A program made the position numbers and the translations under genes. A stretch of DNA of 64,000 nt from Opitutus sp. ER46. GTDB taxonomy: Bacteria; Verrucomicrobiota; Verrucomicrobiia; Opitutales; Opitutaceae. Shown piece after piece: positions 19,546 through 28,177 of this stretch. The stretch's first letter is position 1, and each line of letters begins with the position of its first letter. Below the pieces are notes generated by a model that worked only from the letters and a program-made list of their open reading frames with translations, was not told the DNA's origin and did no database searches. The stretch spans positions 1 through 64,000 of the forward strand of contig NZ_QAYX01000013.1 of NCBI RefSeq assembly GCF_003054705.1, written 5' to 3'.

Positions 19546-20868
19546 TCAGGCGCCGATGATCTCGTCCACCAGCCGCGGCGCCGCCACCGCGTTCGATCCG
19601 ATCGCGATCGCCTTCGTCAGCATCGCATTGGCCTCGGCCAGCGCCTTCTCGTCGTTTGCATGCACGACGCACAAGGGGGCGCCGGCGGCGACCGGCTCGC
19701 CGATCTTGACGAGATCGCTGACGCCGACCGCGTGATCGACGCTGTCCTCGGCTTTTGCCCGGCCCGCGCCCAAGCGCAGTGCCGCCAGCGCGACGGCCAT
19801 CGCGTCCACATCGGCGACGAATCCCGCCCGCGGCGCGGCCAGCGGCACCCGCAGCCGCGCGCGCGGCAGCCGCGAGGGTTCGTCCACCACGACCGCATCC
19901 CCGCCCTGCATCGCGACGAGTTCACGCATCTTCTGCAGCGCGGTGCCGCGCGAGATGCTCTGCTCGAGCCGCTCGCGCGCCTCGGCCGTCGTCTTCGCCG
20001 CGCCGGTGAGCACCAGCATCTGCTCTCCCAGCGCATACGTCACCGCCATCGTGTCCTCCGGTCCGCGGCCCTTGAGGCACTCGATTGATTCCACGACCTC
20101 CAGCGCATTGCCCACCGCGCGGCCGAGCGGCTGTTCCATCGCCGTCATCACCGCGCGCGTCGGCTTGCCCATCTGCGTCGCCACCGACACCAGCGCCTGC
20201 GCCAGTTCGCGCGCCTTGGCCTTGTCCTTCATGAACGCGCCGCGCCCGAACTTCACGTCCAGCACCAGCACGTCGATGCCCTCGGCCAGTTTCTTCGAGA
20301 GAATGCTGCCGCAGATCAGCGGGATGCTCTCCACCGTGCCCGTCACATCGCGCAACGCGTAGAGTTTCTTGTCCGCCGGCGCCAGGTCCGCGGTCTGGCC
20401 GATCAGCGAGAGTCCGATCCGTTCCAGTTCGGCGCGGTACTCCGCGAGCGGGAGGTTCACGCGAAAGCCCGGGATGGCCTCCAGCTTGTCCAGCGTGCCG
20501 CCGGTGTGGCCCAGACCCCGGCCGCTGATCATCGGCACCGCGACGCCGCACGCGGCCACCATCGGGGCCAGGTGCAAGGAAACCTTGTCGCCCACGCCGC
20601 CCGTCGAGTGCTTGTCCGCCTTCGGCTGCTTCACGCTCGAGAGATCCGCCACCACGCCGGAGTGCATCATCGCCTCCGTGTAGTGCGCCGTCTCCTGCGG
20701 CGTCATTCCGCGCCACACGATCGCCATCAGCATCGCGGAGAGCTGGTAGTCGGCCCAGGAGCCGTCCGTCGCGCCGCGCACAAAGCCGGCAATTTCATCG
20801 CGCGACAGCACGCCGCCGTCGCGCTTCTTCGCGATCACATGCTGGGGAAACACGGTCGTTACGCTCAT
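19546..20868 (-). CDS. deoA: Thymidine/pyrimidine-nucleoside phosphorylase
   Basis: A 440-residue enzyme of nucleoside phosphorylase family 3. The phosphate-binding motif KHSTGGVGDK and the family signature SGRGLGHTGGTLDKLE are visible, followed by VDVKFGRGAF-type sequence (LDVKFGRGAFM). It splits thymidine or deoxyuridine with phosphate into base and deoxyribose 1-phosphate. I use the ATG at 20868 (MSVTTVFPQHVI); a TTG four codons upstream is less likely. The deoC operon 11 kb away continues the deoxyribose route, though not in the same operon. It converges on the rhodanese gene. Confidence 0.93.
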   Translation of the reverse strand: MSVTTVFPQHVIAKKRDGGVLSRDEIAGFVRGATDGSWADYQLSAMLMAIVWRGMTPQETAHYTEAMMHSGVVADLSSVKQPKADKHSTGGVGDKVSLHLAPMVAACGVAVPMISGRGLGHTGGTLDKLEAIPGFRVNLPLAEYRAELERIGLSLIGQTADLAPADKKLYALRDVTGTVESIPLICGSILSKKLAEGIDVLVLDVKFGRGAFMKDKAKARELAQALVSVATQMGKPTRAVMTAMEQPLGRAVGNALEVVESIECLKGRGPEDTMAVTYALGEQMLVLTGAAKTTAEARERLEQSISRGTALQKMRELVAMQGGDAVVVDEPSRLPRARLRVPLAAPRAGFVADVDAMAVALAALRLGAGRAKAEDSVDHAVGVSDLVKIGEPVAAGAPLCVVHANDEKALAEANAMLTKAIAIGSNAVAAPRLVDEIIGA

Positions 20869-20928
20869 GGCCGGACTCAACCCGCGGCCCCGGCCGCGCG
20901 CAACCCCGGACTGGCGCGGCGCCGCCGG

Positions 20929-21747
20929 CTACGCCGCCGTGGGCGCCCGGCGCAGCTTGAGCATCGTGTCGGCTCCGGCGAAGAACTCGTAGTTCACCGC
21001 CACAACCTCGGACGCGATGCCGGCCGCCCGCAGCTCCCGACGCAGCGCCGGCAGCTTCGGATACGGCCGACCCTCCGGCCCGCACAGGGGGTGAATCCGC
21101 ACCTCGCCATCGCTGACGCGCACGAGCTCACGGCAGGCGGCGACGTGCCACTCGAAATCAAAGCGCGCCGCTTCGACGAACAGCAGGTGCGCGCAGAGCA
21201 CGAGATCGAAGGTCCGGTCGAAGAATGGCAGGAACGGCAGCGCCGCGCCGACGTACCGGCCATGCGGGCAATGCGTTTCGAAATCGGCGAGGAAGCGCTG
21301 GGCCGACAGCCGCCGGTCGGCCAGGGCCTCGGTCAGCGAGCCAAAGACCATCGCGTCCGGCAGGTCGGGATGCACCGCCTCGCAATCCCGCACCCGGATC
21401 TGCCGCCGGCGCGCCTGCGTATCCGCCTCCACGCGCGCGTAATCGCTTTCCACCGTGGCCGTCAGATCGGCCAGCGGGCGGCGGTACATCGGGTCCACCG
21501 CCACCGCATCGATGCGGCGTGCGCAGGCCTCCGCCGTGAACGAGGACGGGCCGGCGGCCACGTCGAGCACGTCGCGTCCGCGCAGCGCCTCGATCTCGAG
21601 GTCGAAGAAGCGGACATATTCCATCAGCGACCGGCCGTGAAAGGGCACGGACGCGACGACAGGCGCCGGCGCGACAGAAGCCGCCGGCGCCCGTCTGGGC
21701 CGGAACGGTTGGAGCTGGCGGGGAGGAGGAGCTGCGAGGAGTGGCAT
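20929..21747 (-). CDS. Class I SAM-dependent methyltransferase-like protein
   Basis: A 272-residue protein with a Rossmann methyltransferase layout. Motif I is VLDVAAGPSSFTAEAC (about residue 57 on), an acidic strand end AVAVDPMYRRP follows, and motif IV-like FDLVLCAHLLFVEA lies near residue 195. The first 35 residues are Pro/Ala-rich. The substrate is unknown. The ATG at 21747 is preferred to the TTG at 21780, which would overlap the terminator hairpin. It lies 60 bases upstream of deoA on the same strand and may be cotranscribed. Confidence 0.75.
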   Translation of the reverse strand: MPLLAAPPPRQLQPFRPRRAPAASVAPAPVVASVPFHGRSLMEYVRFFDLEIEALRGRDVLDVAAGPSSFTAEACARRIDAVAVDPMYRRPLADLTATVESDYARVEADTQARRRQIRVRDCEAVHPDLPDAMVFGSLTEALADRRLSAQRFLADFETHCPHGRYVGAALPFLPFFDRTFDLVLCAHLLFVEAARFDFEWHVAACRELVRVSDGEVRIHPLCGPEGRPYPKLPALRRELRAAGIASEVVAVNYEFFAGADTMLKLRRAPTAA

Positions 21748-21768
21748 GGCGTGAGGTGGAAAGAGGAA

Positions 21769-21808
21769 GGGTGAAAACAAAAAGCCCGACTCGTTTTGAG
21801 TCGGGCTT
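21769..21808 (-). terminator. Strong intrinsic terminator (minus strand)
   Basis: An 11-bp perfect stem, AAGCCCGACTC (21782-21792) against GAGTCGGGCTT (21798-21808), with loop GTTTT. Read on the minus strand it is followed by TTTTTGTTTT, so it should stop transcription coming from higher coordinates, that is from the coiled-coil gene or something in the 21.8-22.05 kb stretch. Confidence 0.85.
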
Positions 21809-22051
21809 GGCGAAGATTTTCAGCGTTTTATGGGCTGTTGCGCGTTAGTTTCGCGCGGTGCTTCGTCGCCAAGCCGACCGATGCCAGCGAGCGCGTTTGG
21901 CCACCGTCGTGGAGACGGAGGAGGCAACGCGGGCGTGGACGAAGGAATTCATCAAGTTGCTGGGAAATGGGGCGCCCCGCGCGGGAGCGCAAGCGGAATT
22001 TTACGGATGACACGACCACCGGTCATTCTCCGACCGGCGGCGGGGGCGCGT
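21809..22051. other. Gap without a recognised gene upstream of the terminator
   Basis: About 240 bases lie between the minus-strand terminator and the coiled-coil gene. Short frames exist on both strands (for example a 35-residue basic frame on the minus strand), but none has family features. It may be a 3' UTR or a small RNA; I could not match it to 6S RNA, SRP RNA or RNase P RNA. Confidence 0.4.
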
Positions 22052-22651
22052 TCAGCTGGCTTTTCGGCCCAGGACGGACCGCGCAAATTCGAAGGGCGCA
22101 CGCGTCAGGCGCTTCACCGCCGACGCGTCCTCTTCCTCCATCACCGGAGCCTCAACCACGACCGGGGCTGGCGCCTGCGCCGCCAGGACGAGGCGCTCGC
22201 GCTCCGCCACCAGGGCCTCGCGCCGCGACACCGCTTCCTCGCGTTGCCGCACCGCTGCATCGGCTTCCCGCAGCACGATGCGGTCGTCGCGCAGGTGACT
22301 CTGCTCCGCCTCGAGAATCTCCCGCGCCCGGTGCAGCTTCTCCCACCCGGCCTGCAGGGCGGCCTCGTCGCCCGGCACCGCGGCGCTGGGCGTGTAGGAA
22401 AGCCCGGGAAGGCTCGCCCGCAGACCGCGCGCGGCGGGGATCACGCCGTGGCTGGTGGCGTCGAGCTGCGACTGCCACACCCGCAGTCGTTCCTCGTAGT
22501 CGCGCAGGTTCTTCTCGCGGTCGCGGAGGGCATCCTGGTCTTCCTGCAGGCGGCGCCGTTCCTCGGCCAGCGTGGCGGCCCACTTTTCCGTCGAGGGTCG
22601 CGGCAAACGGAGATCCGGTGCGGGCGAAGGAAAGGAGATTGGCTGGTTCAT
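22052..22651 (-). CDS. Coiled-coil protein of unknown function
   Basis: A 199-residue soluble protein. After a Pro-rich start there is a predicted coiled coil (WAATLAEERRRLQEDQDALRDREKNLRDYEERL, about residues 22-65) and a second one (about residues 110-165, rich in Arg/Glu with heptad spacing). The C-terminus is short and basic (FEFARSVLGRKAS). No catalytic motif or signal peptide is seen. I chose the ATG at 22651; the longer frame adds 13 residues without support. Function unknown. Confidence 0.65.
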   Translation of the reverse strand: MNQPISFPSPAPDLRLPRPSTEKWAATLAEERRRLQEDQDALRDREKNLRDYEERLRVWQSQLDATSHGVIPAARGLRASLPGLSYTPSAAVPGDEAALQAGWEKLHRAREILEAEQSHLRDDRIVLREADAAVRQREEAVSRREALVAERERLVLAAQAPAPVVVEAPVMEEEDASAVKRLTRAPFEFARSVLGRKAS

Positions 22652-22772
22652 GGCGCGGGAAAGGTTCGGTGCTTCGTGCGCGCCGATCATACCGACCTTC
22701 CCTGGCCGCTGCTACGGGTTCACGGGGATTTTACTCCGCGTTTACCGGCGGCCGTCCCCCTTAGAGGGAATT

Positions 22773-24002
22773 TTACGCCCGGAAGATGACGTCTTCGCGG
22801 TTGAACATCCGCACCGCCAGCGCGAGCGCCGCCGCGGCGTACACGCAACTGGAGCCGAAGATCAGCGCGATCATGTCCCAATGCCAGACGCCCGACACCA
22901 GCTCCTTGCTCACCAGCGAGACATTGAGGATCGGTACCAGCGCCAGCCGGGTATTCAGCTCCACGCCCGGCAGCATGCCAATCACCGCGGGCAGGATGAT
23001 CACCACGATCAGCGGCGACACGTAGCTCTGCGCTTCCTTGAAGCTCTTGGCGAAGAGCGACAGCGCAAACTGCCCCGCCGCAAACAACACCGCCATCGGC
23101 AGCACCATGGCCACCGCCGCCATGAGCCCGACCGGGTCGATCGCTGGCATCGTCATGCCGGACGCCGCCCCGGCCTTGGCTGCCGTGGCCGCTCCCGCGC
23201 CGCTCATCAATGAACCGGCGATCAGCAGCGTCACGAAAGTTGAGATGACCGAGCAGACCACCGTCGCAAGCGACGCCGCCAGGACCATGAGGAACTTGCC
23301 CAGCACCAGATCGATCCGGGCGACGGGGCTGCAGAGAATCGTCTCCATCGTGCCGCGCTCCTTTTCGCCGGCCGTGAGATCCATCGCCGGATACATGGCG
23401 CCGGTGAAGGCGAGCAGCAGGAAGAAGTACGGGATCATGCCCCCGATGGCGTTGCCACCGACCTTCTCCGGCGGGGCGACGTTCTCCGTCTTCAGCTCAA
23501 AGGGCTTCACCAGCTCGGGCGGCAGTCCGCGCTCACCCAGGCGGGTCACAACCACGCGTTCGCGATAATCCTGGAGATACCGGCGCAGTTCGCCGACCGC
23601 GAAGCTCGAGCGCATCTCGCCGTCATAGTTGAAGATCTTCAGCGTCGTGGGCGTGCCGGCCGCCAGCGCGGCATCAAAGCCCGCCGGGATCTCCACCGCC
23701 GCGCGCACCTGCTTGTCGGCGATCCGCTGCTTCCAGTCCGCCGTCGTGGCGACGATCTTGATCTTCTTGTTCTCGGCCAGCGCCGCCCGCAGCCCAGGTG
23801 AATCCTCGCCGCCCACGATCATCACCGTCGGCGTCGCGGCCCGTGCCTGCTTGATCACCTTGCCCGCCACCAGCGCCGCCGCGAGCGTCAATCCGGGCAT
23901 CAGCAGCATCGGGACGACGATCATGGACATGAGGGTGCGGCGGTCGCGCAGCATGTCGCGCAGCTCTTTGCCGAAAACCGTGAAAATGTTCTTTGCGTTC
24001 AT
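22773..24002 (-). CDS. ABC-2 type permease (NatB-like)
   Basis: A 409-residue membrane protein. An N-terminal helix (TLMSMIVVPMLLMPGLTLAAALV) is followed by a large extracytoplasmic domain, about residues 45-190. A bundle of five or six helices begins with MIPYFFLLLAFTGAMYPAMDLTAGEKERGTME. The AGEKERGTmE segment is the ABC-2 permease hallmark. It should pair with the ATPase two bases upstream of its start. NatAB-type systems export sodium or peptides; the substrate here is not known. Confidence 0.88.
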   Translation of the reverse strand: MNAKNIFTVFGKELRDMLRDRRTLMSMIVVPMLLMPGLTLAAALVAGKVIKQARAATPTVMIVGGEDSPGLRAALAENKKIKIVATTADWKQRIADKQVRAAVEIPAGFDAALAAGTPTTLKIFNYDGEMRSSFAVGELRRYLQDYRERVVVTRLGERGLPPELVKPFELKTENVAPPEKVGGNAIGGMIPYFFLLLAFTGAMYPAMDLTAGEKERGTMETILCSPVARIDLVLGKFLMVLAASLATVVCSVISTFVTLLIAGSLMSGAGAATAAKAGAASGMTMPAIDPVGLMAAVAMVLPMAVLFAAGQFALSLFAKSFKEAQSYVSPLIVVIILPAVIGMLPGVELNTRLALVPILNVSLVSKELVSGVWHWDMIALIFGSSCVYAAAALALAVRMFNREDVIFRA

Positions 24003-24004
24003 GG

Positions 24005-24748
24005 TCAGGCGGCGAGGGGGGCGGTGACGACTTTCACGAAGATCTCTTCCATATCCTGCTCGCCGTAGCGCGTACGCAGGTCGGCCAGCGTGCCTTCCGC
24101 CAGCAGGCGGCCGTCGTGGATGATGCCCACGACATCGCAGAGTTTCTCCACCTCGCTCATGACGTGGGTCGAGTACACCACGGTCTTACCGCGGGCCCGG
24201 CACTGGCGAACGAAGTGCACGATCGCCCGCGCGGCCATCACATCGAGCCCCAGCGTCGGCTCGTCGAAGATCATCACCGCCGGGTCGTGGATGAGCGTCC
24301 GGGCGATCGAGGTCTTCTGCTTCATGCCGGTCGAAAGCTTGTCACAGCGGCGGTCAAGGAACTCGTGCATGTCCAGCTCGTCGGCCAGCCGCTTCGTCCG
24401 CGCCGCGATCTCGCGATCCTCCAGGCCGTTCAGCCGGCCGAAATAGGTGATGAACTCGCGCGCGGTCAGCCGCCCGTACAGGGCCGTACTCGCGGCCAGA
24501 AACCCCACGTTGGCCCGCACCAGGTCCGGGGCCGCCACCACGTCGTGCCCCGCCACCTGCGCCGTGCCTGCCGTGGGGCGGAGCAGCGTCGCAAGCATGC
24601 GGAGCGTGGTGGTCTTTCCGGCGCCGTTCGCGCCGAGCAGGCCGTAAATCTGGCCGGGCACGACGCGGAACGACACGTGGTCCGCGGCGCGGACCTCGCC
24701 GCGCTTCTTGTCGCGGAAGGTTTTGGTGAGGTTGTGGGCTTCGATCAT
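24005..24748 (-). CDS. ABC transporter ATP-binding protein (NatA-like)
   Basis: A 247-residue ATPase with Walker A GANGAGKTT, signature LSTGMKQKTSIARTL (the usual LSGGQ is LSTGM, common in NatA-type ATPases), Walker B VMIFDEPTLGLD and the switch His in VVYSTHVMSEVE. It powers the adjacent permease. Its start overlaps the stop of the LytTR regulator gene by four bases. The whole set (kinase, regulator, ATPase, permease) therefore reads as one minus-strand operon. Confidence 0.94.
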   Translation of the reverse strand: MIEAHNLTKTFRDKKRGEVRAADHVSFRVVPGQIYGLLGANGAGKTTTLRMLATLLRPTAGTAQVAGHDVVAAPDLVRANVGFLAASTALYGRLTAREFITYFGRLNGLEDREIAARTKRLADELDMHEFLDRRCDKLSTGMKQKTSIARTLIHDPAVMIFDEPTLGLDVMAARAIVHFVRQCRARGKTVVYSTHVMSEVEKLCDVVGIIHDGRLLAEGTLADLRTRYGEQDMEEIFVKVVTAPLAA

Positions 24749-25479
24749 AAACTCATTTTCTCGCGAAACTCCTGCGCCTGCCGGCGGCTGAGCTCCACCT
24801 TCGCCCCTCCCTTGAGGTGCACGAGCAGCCCGCCGCTGAACCAGGGTTCGATCTTGTCGATCCAGGCCAGGTTGATGATCTGGCGGCGGTTCGCGCGGAA
24901 GAAAAACTTGGGATCGAGCCGTTCCTCCATGGCGTTGAGCGACCGGAAGAGCTGGGGCTGGGCGGTGTCGAAGTGCACGCGCGTGTAGTTGCCCTCGCTC
25001 TCGAGCAGCCGGATCGACTTCACCTCCACGAACCAGCAGCGGTCGCCTTCCCGCACGAAGACCTTGTCCTCCGCCGCCAGGCGCTCCCGGGCCGTCGCCG
25101 CGCTCGGCCGTGCCGCCGCCGTCTTCGCCAGCCGCTCCCGCAGCTTGCCGACCGCCGCCGCCAGCCGCGCCGGGTCGACCGGCTTCAGCAGGTAGTCCAG
25201 CGCGTTCAAGTCGAACGCCTTCACGGCAAACTCGTCGTAGGCCGTCGTGAAGATCACGTCCGGCGCCGGCGGCTCCAGCGACTCCAGCAGCTGGATACCG
25301 GTCTCGGCCGGCATCTGCACGTCGAGGAACAGGAGGCTCGGCGCGAGGCTCGCGATCATCTCCCGGGCCTGCTTTGCATTCGCCGCCTCGCCGACGATTT
25401 CAATGTCGGGATGCGCCGCCAGCAACCGCCGCAACTCGGCGCGCGCCAGGCGTTCGTCGTCAATCAACAGCGTCTTCAT
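24745..25479 (-). CDS. LytTR-family response regulator
   Basis: A 244-residue regulator. The receiver domain occupies residues 1-120, with phospho-acceptor Asp53 in LFLDVQMP, the acidic pair IDDE and a Lys in LLKPVD. The LytTR DNA-binding domain covers about residues 140-240 (LLESEGNYTRVHF, FFRANRRQIINLAWI). It is paired with the histidine kinase 12 bases upstream and coupled to the ABC ATPase gene downstream. It probably controls this exporter in response to an envelope signal. Confidence 0.94.
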   Translation of the reverse strand: MKTLLIDDERLARAELRRLLAAHPDIEIVGEAANAKQAREMIASLAPSLLFLDVQMPAETGIQLLESLEPPAPDVIFTTAYDEFAVKAFDLNALDYLLKPVDPARLAAAVGKLRERLAKTAAARPSAATARERLAAEDKVFVREGDRCWFVEVKSIRLLESEGNYTRVHFDTAQPQLFRSLNAMEERLDPKFFFRANRRQIINLAWIDKIEPWFSGGLLVHLKGGAKVELSRRQAQEFREKMSL

Positions 25480-25491
25480 GCCAAGTCTCCG

Positions 25492-26634
25492 TTAGGCCCG
25501 GGCCGACTGCGCCGGCACGGTCACTTCCGCCACCACCAAGGTCTTTGCCCGCTCCGCCCACACCCGCAACCGACCCGCTTCGCCAAACCGCAGCCGCAGC
25601 CGCTCCGCCGTGTTCTTCAGTCCCAGTCCCGTCGACCGCTGGCTCGGGACAACGGTCGGCTCCGTCGCCAGGTCTCCCGGATTGGTCACCCGCAGCCGCA
25701 GTTCGCCGTGCTCGCACCAGGCCGTGATCTCGATCACGCCGCCTTCCGGCCGCGGCGAAATACCGTACTTCACCGCATTCTCCACCAGCGTCTGCAGCAC
25801 CAGCGGCGGCACCGCCAGGCCCAGGGTCTCGGGCGCGATGTCCAGCTTGAGCCGCAGCCGCTCCTCGTGCCGCACCTGCTCCAGCGCGAGATAATCGTTC
25901 ACGACGCGCAGCTCGTCCTCGAAAGGCACCGTCTCCGCCTGCGCCGACTGCAGCGAGTAGCGCAGCAGGTTCGCCAGCTGCGTCACCGCCAGCCGCGCCC
26001 GCGCCGGGTCCTCGTCGATCAGCGCGCGCACCGAATTGAGCGCATTGAACATGAAATGCGGGTTCACCTGCGATTTCAGCGCGCGCAACTCCGCCTCCTT
26101 CACCGCCGAGGCCAGCCGCAGTTGCTCGATCTGCATGCCTTTGAACCGGTCCGACAGGTGGTAGAAGAAGTACACGAACCACCAGCCGGTGAAGATGATC
26201 GTCCCGTTGATCCAGCTGATCATCGCCAGCATCGGGATCGACGGCTGCGCCGGCTGCTCCAGCCCGAGCACCAGGTACGGATACCCGTATCCAATTGCCG
26301 CCCACACCACCGACTGCGCCGCCGACATGGCGAGGATTCGCGGCGCCAATGCCCGCCAGCTCAGCTGCTTCCAACCCCAGCGCGCCACCAGCATCCGTCC
26401 GCCGTGCGAAATCAGCCAGCCCAGCGCGATGACCATCGTCACCAACGCCACATCCCCGAGGATCTGCTCCGTCGTCACCTTCTTTCGCGGCATCAGCGCC
26501 AGCGAGAAGAACAGCTGGAGGCCGAGCATCAGCAGCCAGCTGCCACTTTGGCAGATCACATACAGACGCTCCTTCGTCCGATCGCGGCCTGGGCGGGCCG
26601 GAGAGCGAACGGAAGCGGAAGAACGGGACGACAT
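25492..26634 (-). CDS. LytS/YehU-type sensor histidine kinase
   Basis: A 380-residue kinase with four predicted N-terminal transmembrane helices and a short coiled coil (MQIEQLRLASAVKEAELRALKSQ). The His-kinase domain has the phospho-accepting His in VNPHFMFNALNSV, and an ATPase domain follows with the N box LVENAVKYGI and G box STGLGLKNTAERL. This family partners LytTR regulators. No extracytoplasmic sensor domain is present, so it probably senses within or near the membrane. Confidence 0.92.
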   Translation of the reverse strand: MSSRSSASVRSPARPGRDRTKERLYVICQSGSWLLMLGLQLFFSLALMPRKKVTTEQILGDVALVTMVIALGWLISHGGRMLVARWGWKQLSWRALAPRILAMSAAQSVVWAAIGYGYPYLVLGLEQPAQPSIPMLAMISWINGTIIFTGWWFVYFFYHLSDRFKGMQIEQLRLASAVKEAELRALKSQVNPHFMFNALNSVRALIDEDPARARLAVTQLANLLRYSLQSAQAETVPFEDELRVVNDYLALEQVRHEERLRLKLDIAPETLGLAVPPLVLQTLVENAVKYGISPRPEGGVIEITAWCEHGELRLRVTNPGDLATEPTVVPSQRSTGLGLKNTAERLRLRFGEAGRLRVWAERAKTLVVAEVTVPAQSARA

Positions 26635-26839
26635 GAGCGCGAAATTACCGGTCGAAATCGAAAAGGGAACCCCGCAGCGGGGGCAGCGCTCCTGAGTTAG
26701 CAGACCGCTCCGTCCGTCGCGCTCCTTCCATGATGAGCGGGGCCCCCTCAGGACAAGCGGCGCCCCCAGCTGAACGGGAGTGCAAAGTGCCCCCGACCTC
26801 CCGTCTGCCCGCTTCCCCTCCCCACTTCAAATCTCACTC

Positions 26840-26925
26840 CATCGGCCAATCCCTCCGCACCCACTTTCACTCTCACCTTCACTTTCACTCCGAAGGTTCC
26901 CTCACTCCCTTTTCTTCACCTTGTC
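26840..26925. repeat. C/T-rich TTCACTCTCAC / CCCTCACT tract
   Basis: A degenerate pyrimidine tract of the same words seen at 1637-1752 and 38,120-38,190. It overlaps the 3' end of the DUF748 gene, supplying its stop codon. The rest of the 26,635-26,840 spacer shows no gene; it is C-rich with a short GC-rich palindromic patch near 26,670. Confidence 0.65.
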
Positions 26926-28020
26926 CGGGTCCACCGAGCCCTCGACGACCGGGTTGAAGGCCTGGACGAAGCCGTGCCGGAACAGATTGCGCACCGTCGC
27001 CCACAGGCCCACCTGCGAATCGCCAAACTCGCCGCGAAACGGGACCCGCGTCGCAACCTGGTCGCGCGGCTTGTTTTTCACCAGCCAGGCAAGGCCCGCG
27101 ACCAGCTTCTCCCAGAGGCGTTCGCCCAGGTTCTTCCGCTTGTCCTCCACGCTCGTGAAATCGAGGTGGTTGAAGAACGGCTTTACGTACCCTTCGAACG
27201 CCCCGTCACGCGCCCCCATTTCGAGCACGAGCTCAAACTCGCCCCGCCCGACCTCCACGTTCGCCACCGCTTTCAGCGACTCGTTCAGCGCCGGCAACGC
27301 CACCCGGCTCAGCTTGAGGCTCAGGTGAAAATGCGGTTTCGCCGCCAGCGGCTCCACCTGCGCAAACAGCGTCAACCGCCCGCCGCCAATGCTGTTTCCC
27401 TCCAGATCAATGCTCGCGGGATACTCCTGTTTCGTGTCCTCGCGCCGATTTCTCAGCCCGGTCGCCGTCGCGCGCATATCGGTCACGAACAGGTCCACAT
27501 GGGGCGTCTTCGTCGTGTCACTGTAGCGGATCGAGCCGTGATCGATTTCCAGATGCTGGATGTCGAACGGGAAGATGTCCTGCACCACCTCCTGCCATCG
27601 ACGGTCCACCTCCTTCTGGCTGCTTTCCGGCGACGGCCCCTGCACGAACGTCAGTTCGCCCCGCTCGATCACAATGTCGCTCACCACCTTCCCGTGGAGC
27701 AGCTCCCGCCACGCCACCGAGAAGTCGATGGTCCGGGCGAGGAAGAACGGCGTCTCCTGCTCGCCGTTCCGCTTGAAAACGCTGACGCCGCGCAAGGCGT
27801 AGGCTCCGCGCCAGAGGCTCAGGTCGATCTCCTCCACCTGCCCGCGATAGCCCGGGATTGCCGCCAGCCGCGCATTGATCTGGTGGCGAATCACCGACGG
27901 CAGCGCCACCCGCGCCGCCACCAGCACGGCCAACGCGACCGCGATCCCAACCAAGACCCGACGCGGCCAGGCACGCACGCGGCGGATAATCCGGGCGGGA
28001 GGATTCTTCATGCCGGTCAT
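26902..28020 (-). CDS. DUF748 domain-containing AsmA-like envelope protein
   Basis: A 372-residue protein with a single N-terminal helix (VLVGIAVALAVLVAARVALP) and a long beta-rich region of DUF748/AsmA type (INARLAAIPGYRGQVEEIDLSLWRGAYALRGVSVFK, then repeated LxIDHGSIRYSD and LEGNSIGGGRLTL strands). Such proteins are anchored in the inner membrane, span the periplasm and are linked to lipid transport or outer-membrane integrity. The last residues (VKKRE) and stop codon fall inside the C/T repeat. The start could also be the ATG three codons downstream at 28011. Confidence 0.82.
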   Translation of the reverse strand: MTGMKNPPARIIRRVRAWPRRVLVGIAVALAVLVAARVALPSVIRHQINARLAAIPGYRGQVEEIDLSLWRGAYALRGVSVFKRNGEQETPFFLARTIDFSVAWRELLHGKVVSDIVIERGELTFVQGPSPESSQKEVDRRWQEVVQDIFPFDIQHLEIDHGSIRYSDTTKTPHVDLFVTDMRATATGLRNRREDTKQEYPASIDLEGNSIGGGRLTLFAQVEPLAAKPHFHLSLKLSRVALPALNESLKAVANVEVGRGEFELVLEMGARDGAFEGYVKPFFNHLDFTSVEDKRKNLGERLWEKLVAGLAWLVKNKPRDQVATRVPFRGEFGDSQVGLWATVRNLFRHGFVQAFNPVVEGSVDPDKVKKRE

Positions 28021-28177
28021 CGACCGTCACGCCCCCACGCTGTGCTCGTGCCCGCGTTGGGGTCTCAACCCCAACTCCGGCGCTGTCCGTCACGTCCGGC
28101 GCGTTCAGGCCGGGGGCGAACCCGACGTTCGGCGGGCGGCGGGCCGCAGGAGCCACCCCACCCCGCCAGCAAACCCC

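Noticed and set aside
28071-28177. Continuation of open frames between the DUF748 and truncated ALDH genes
   Set aside because: Only antisense or repeat-like GC-rich sequence; no start, motif or steady codon bias.
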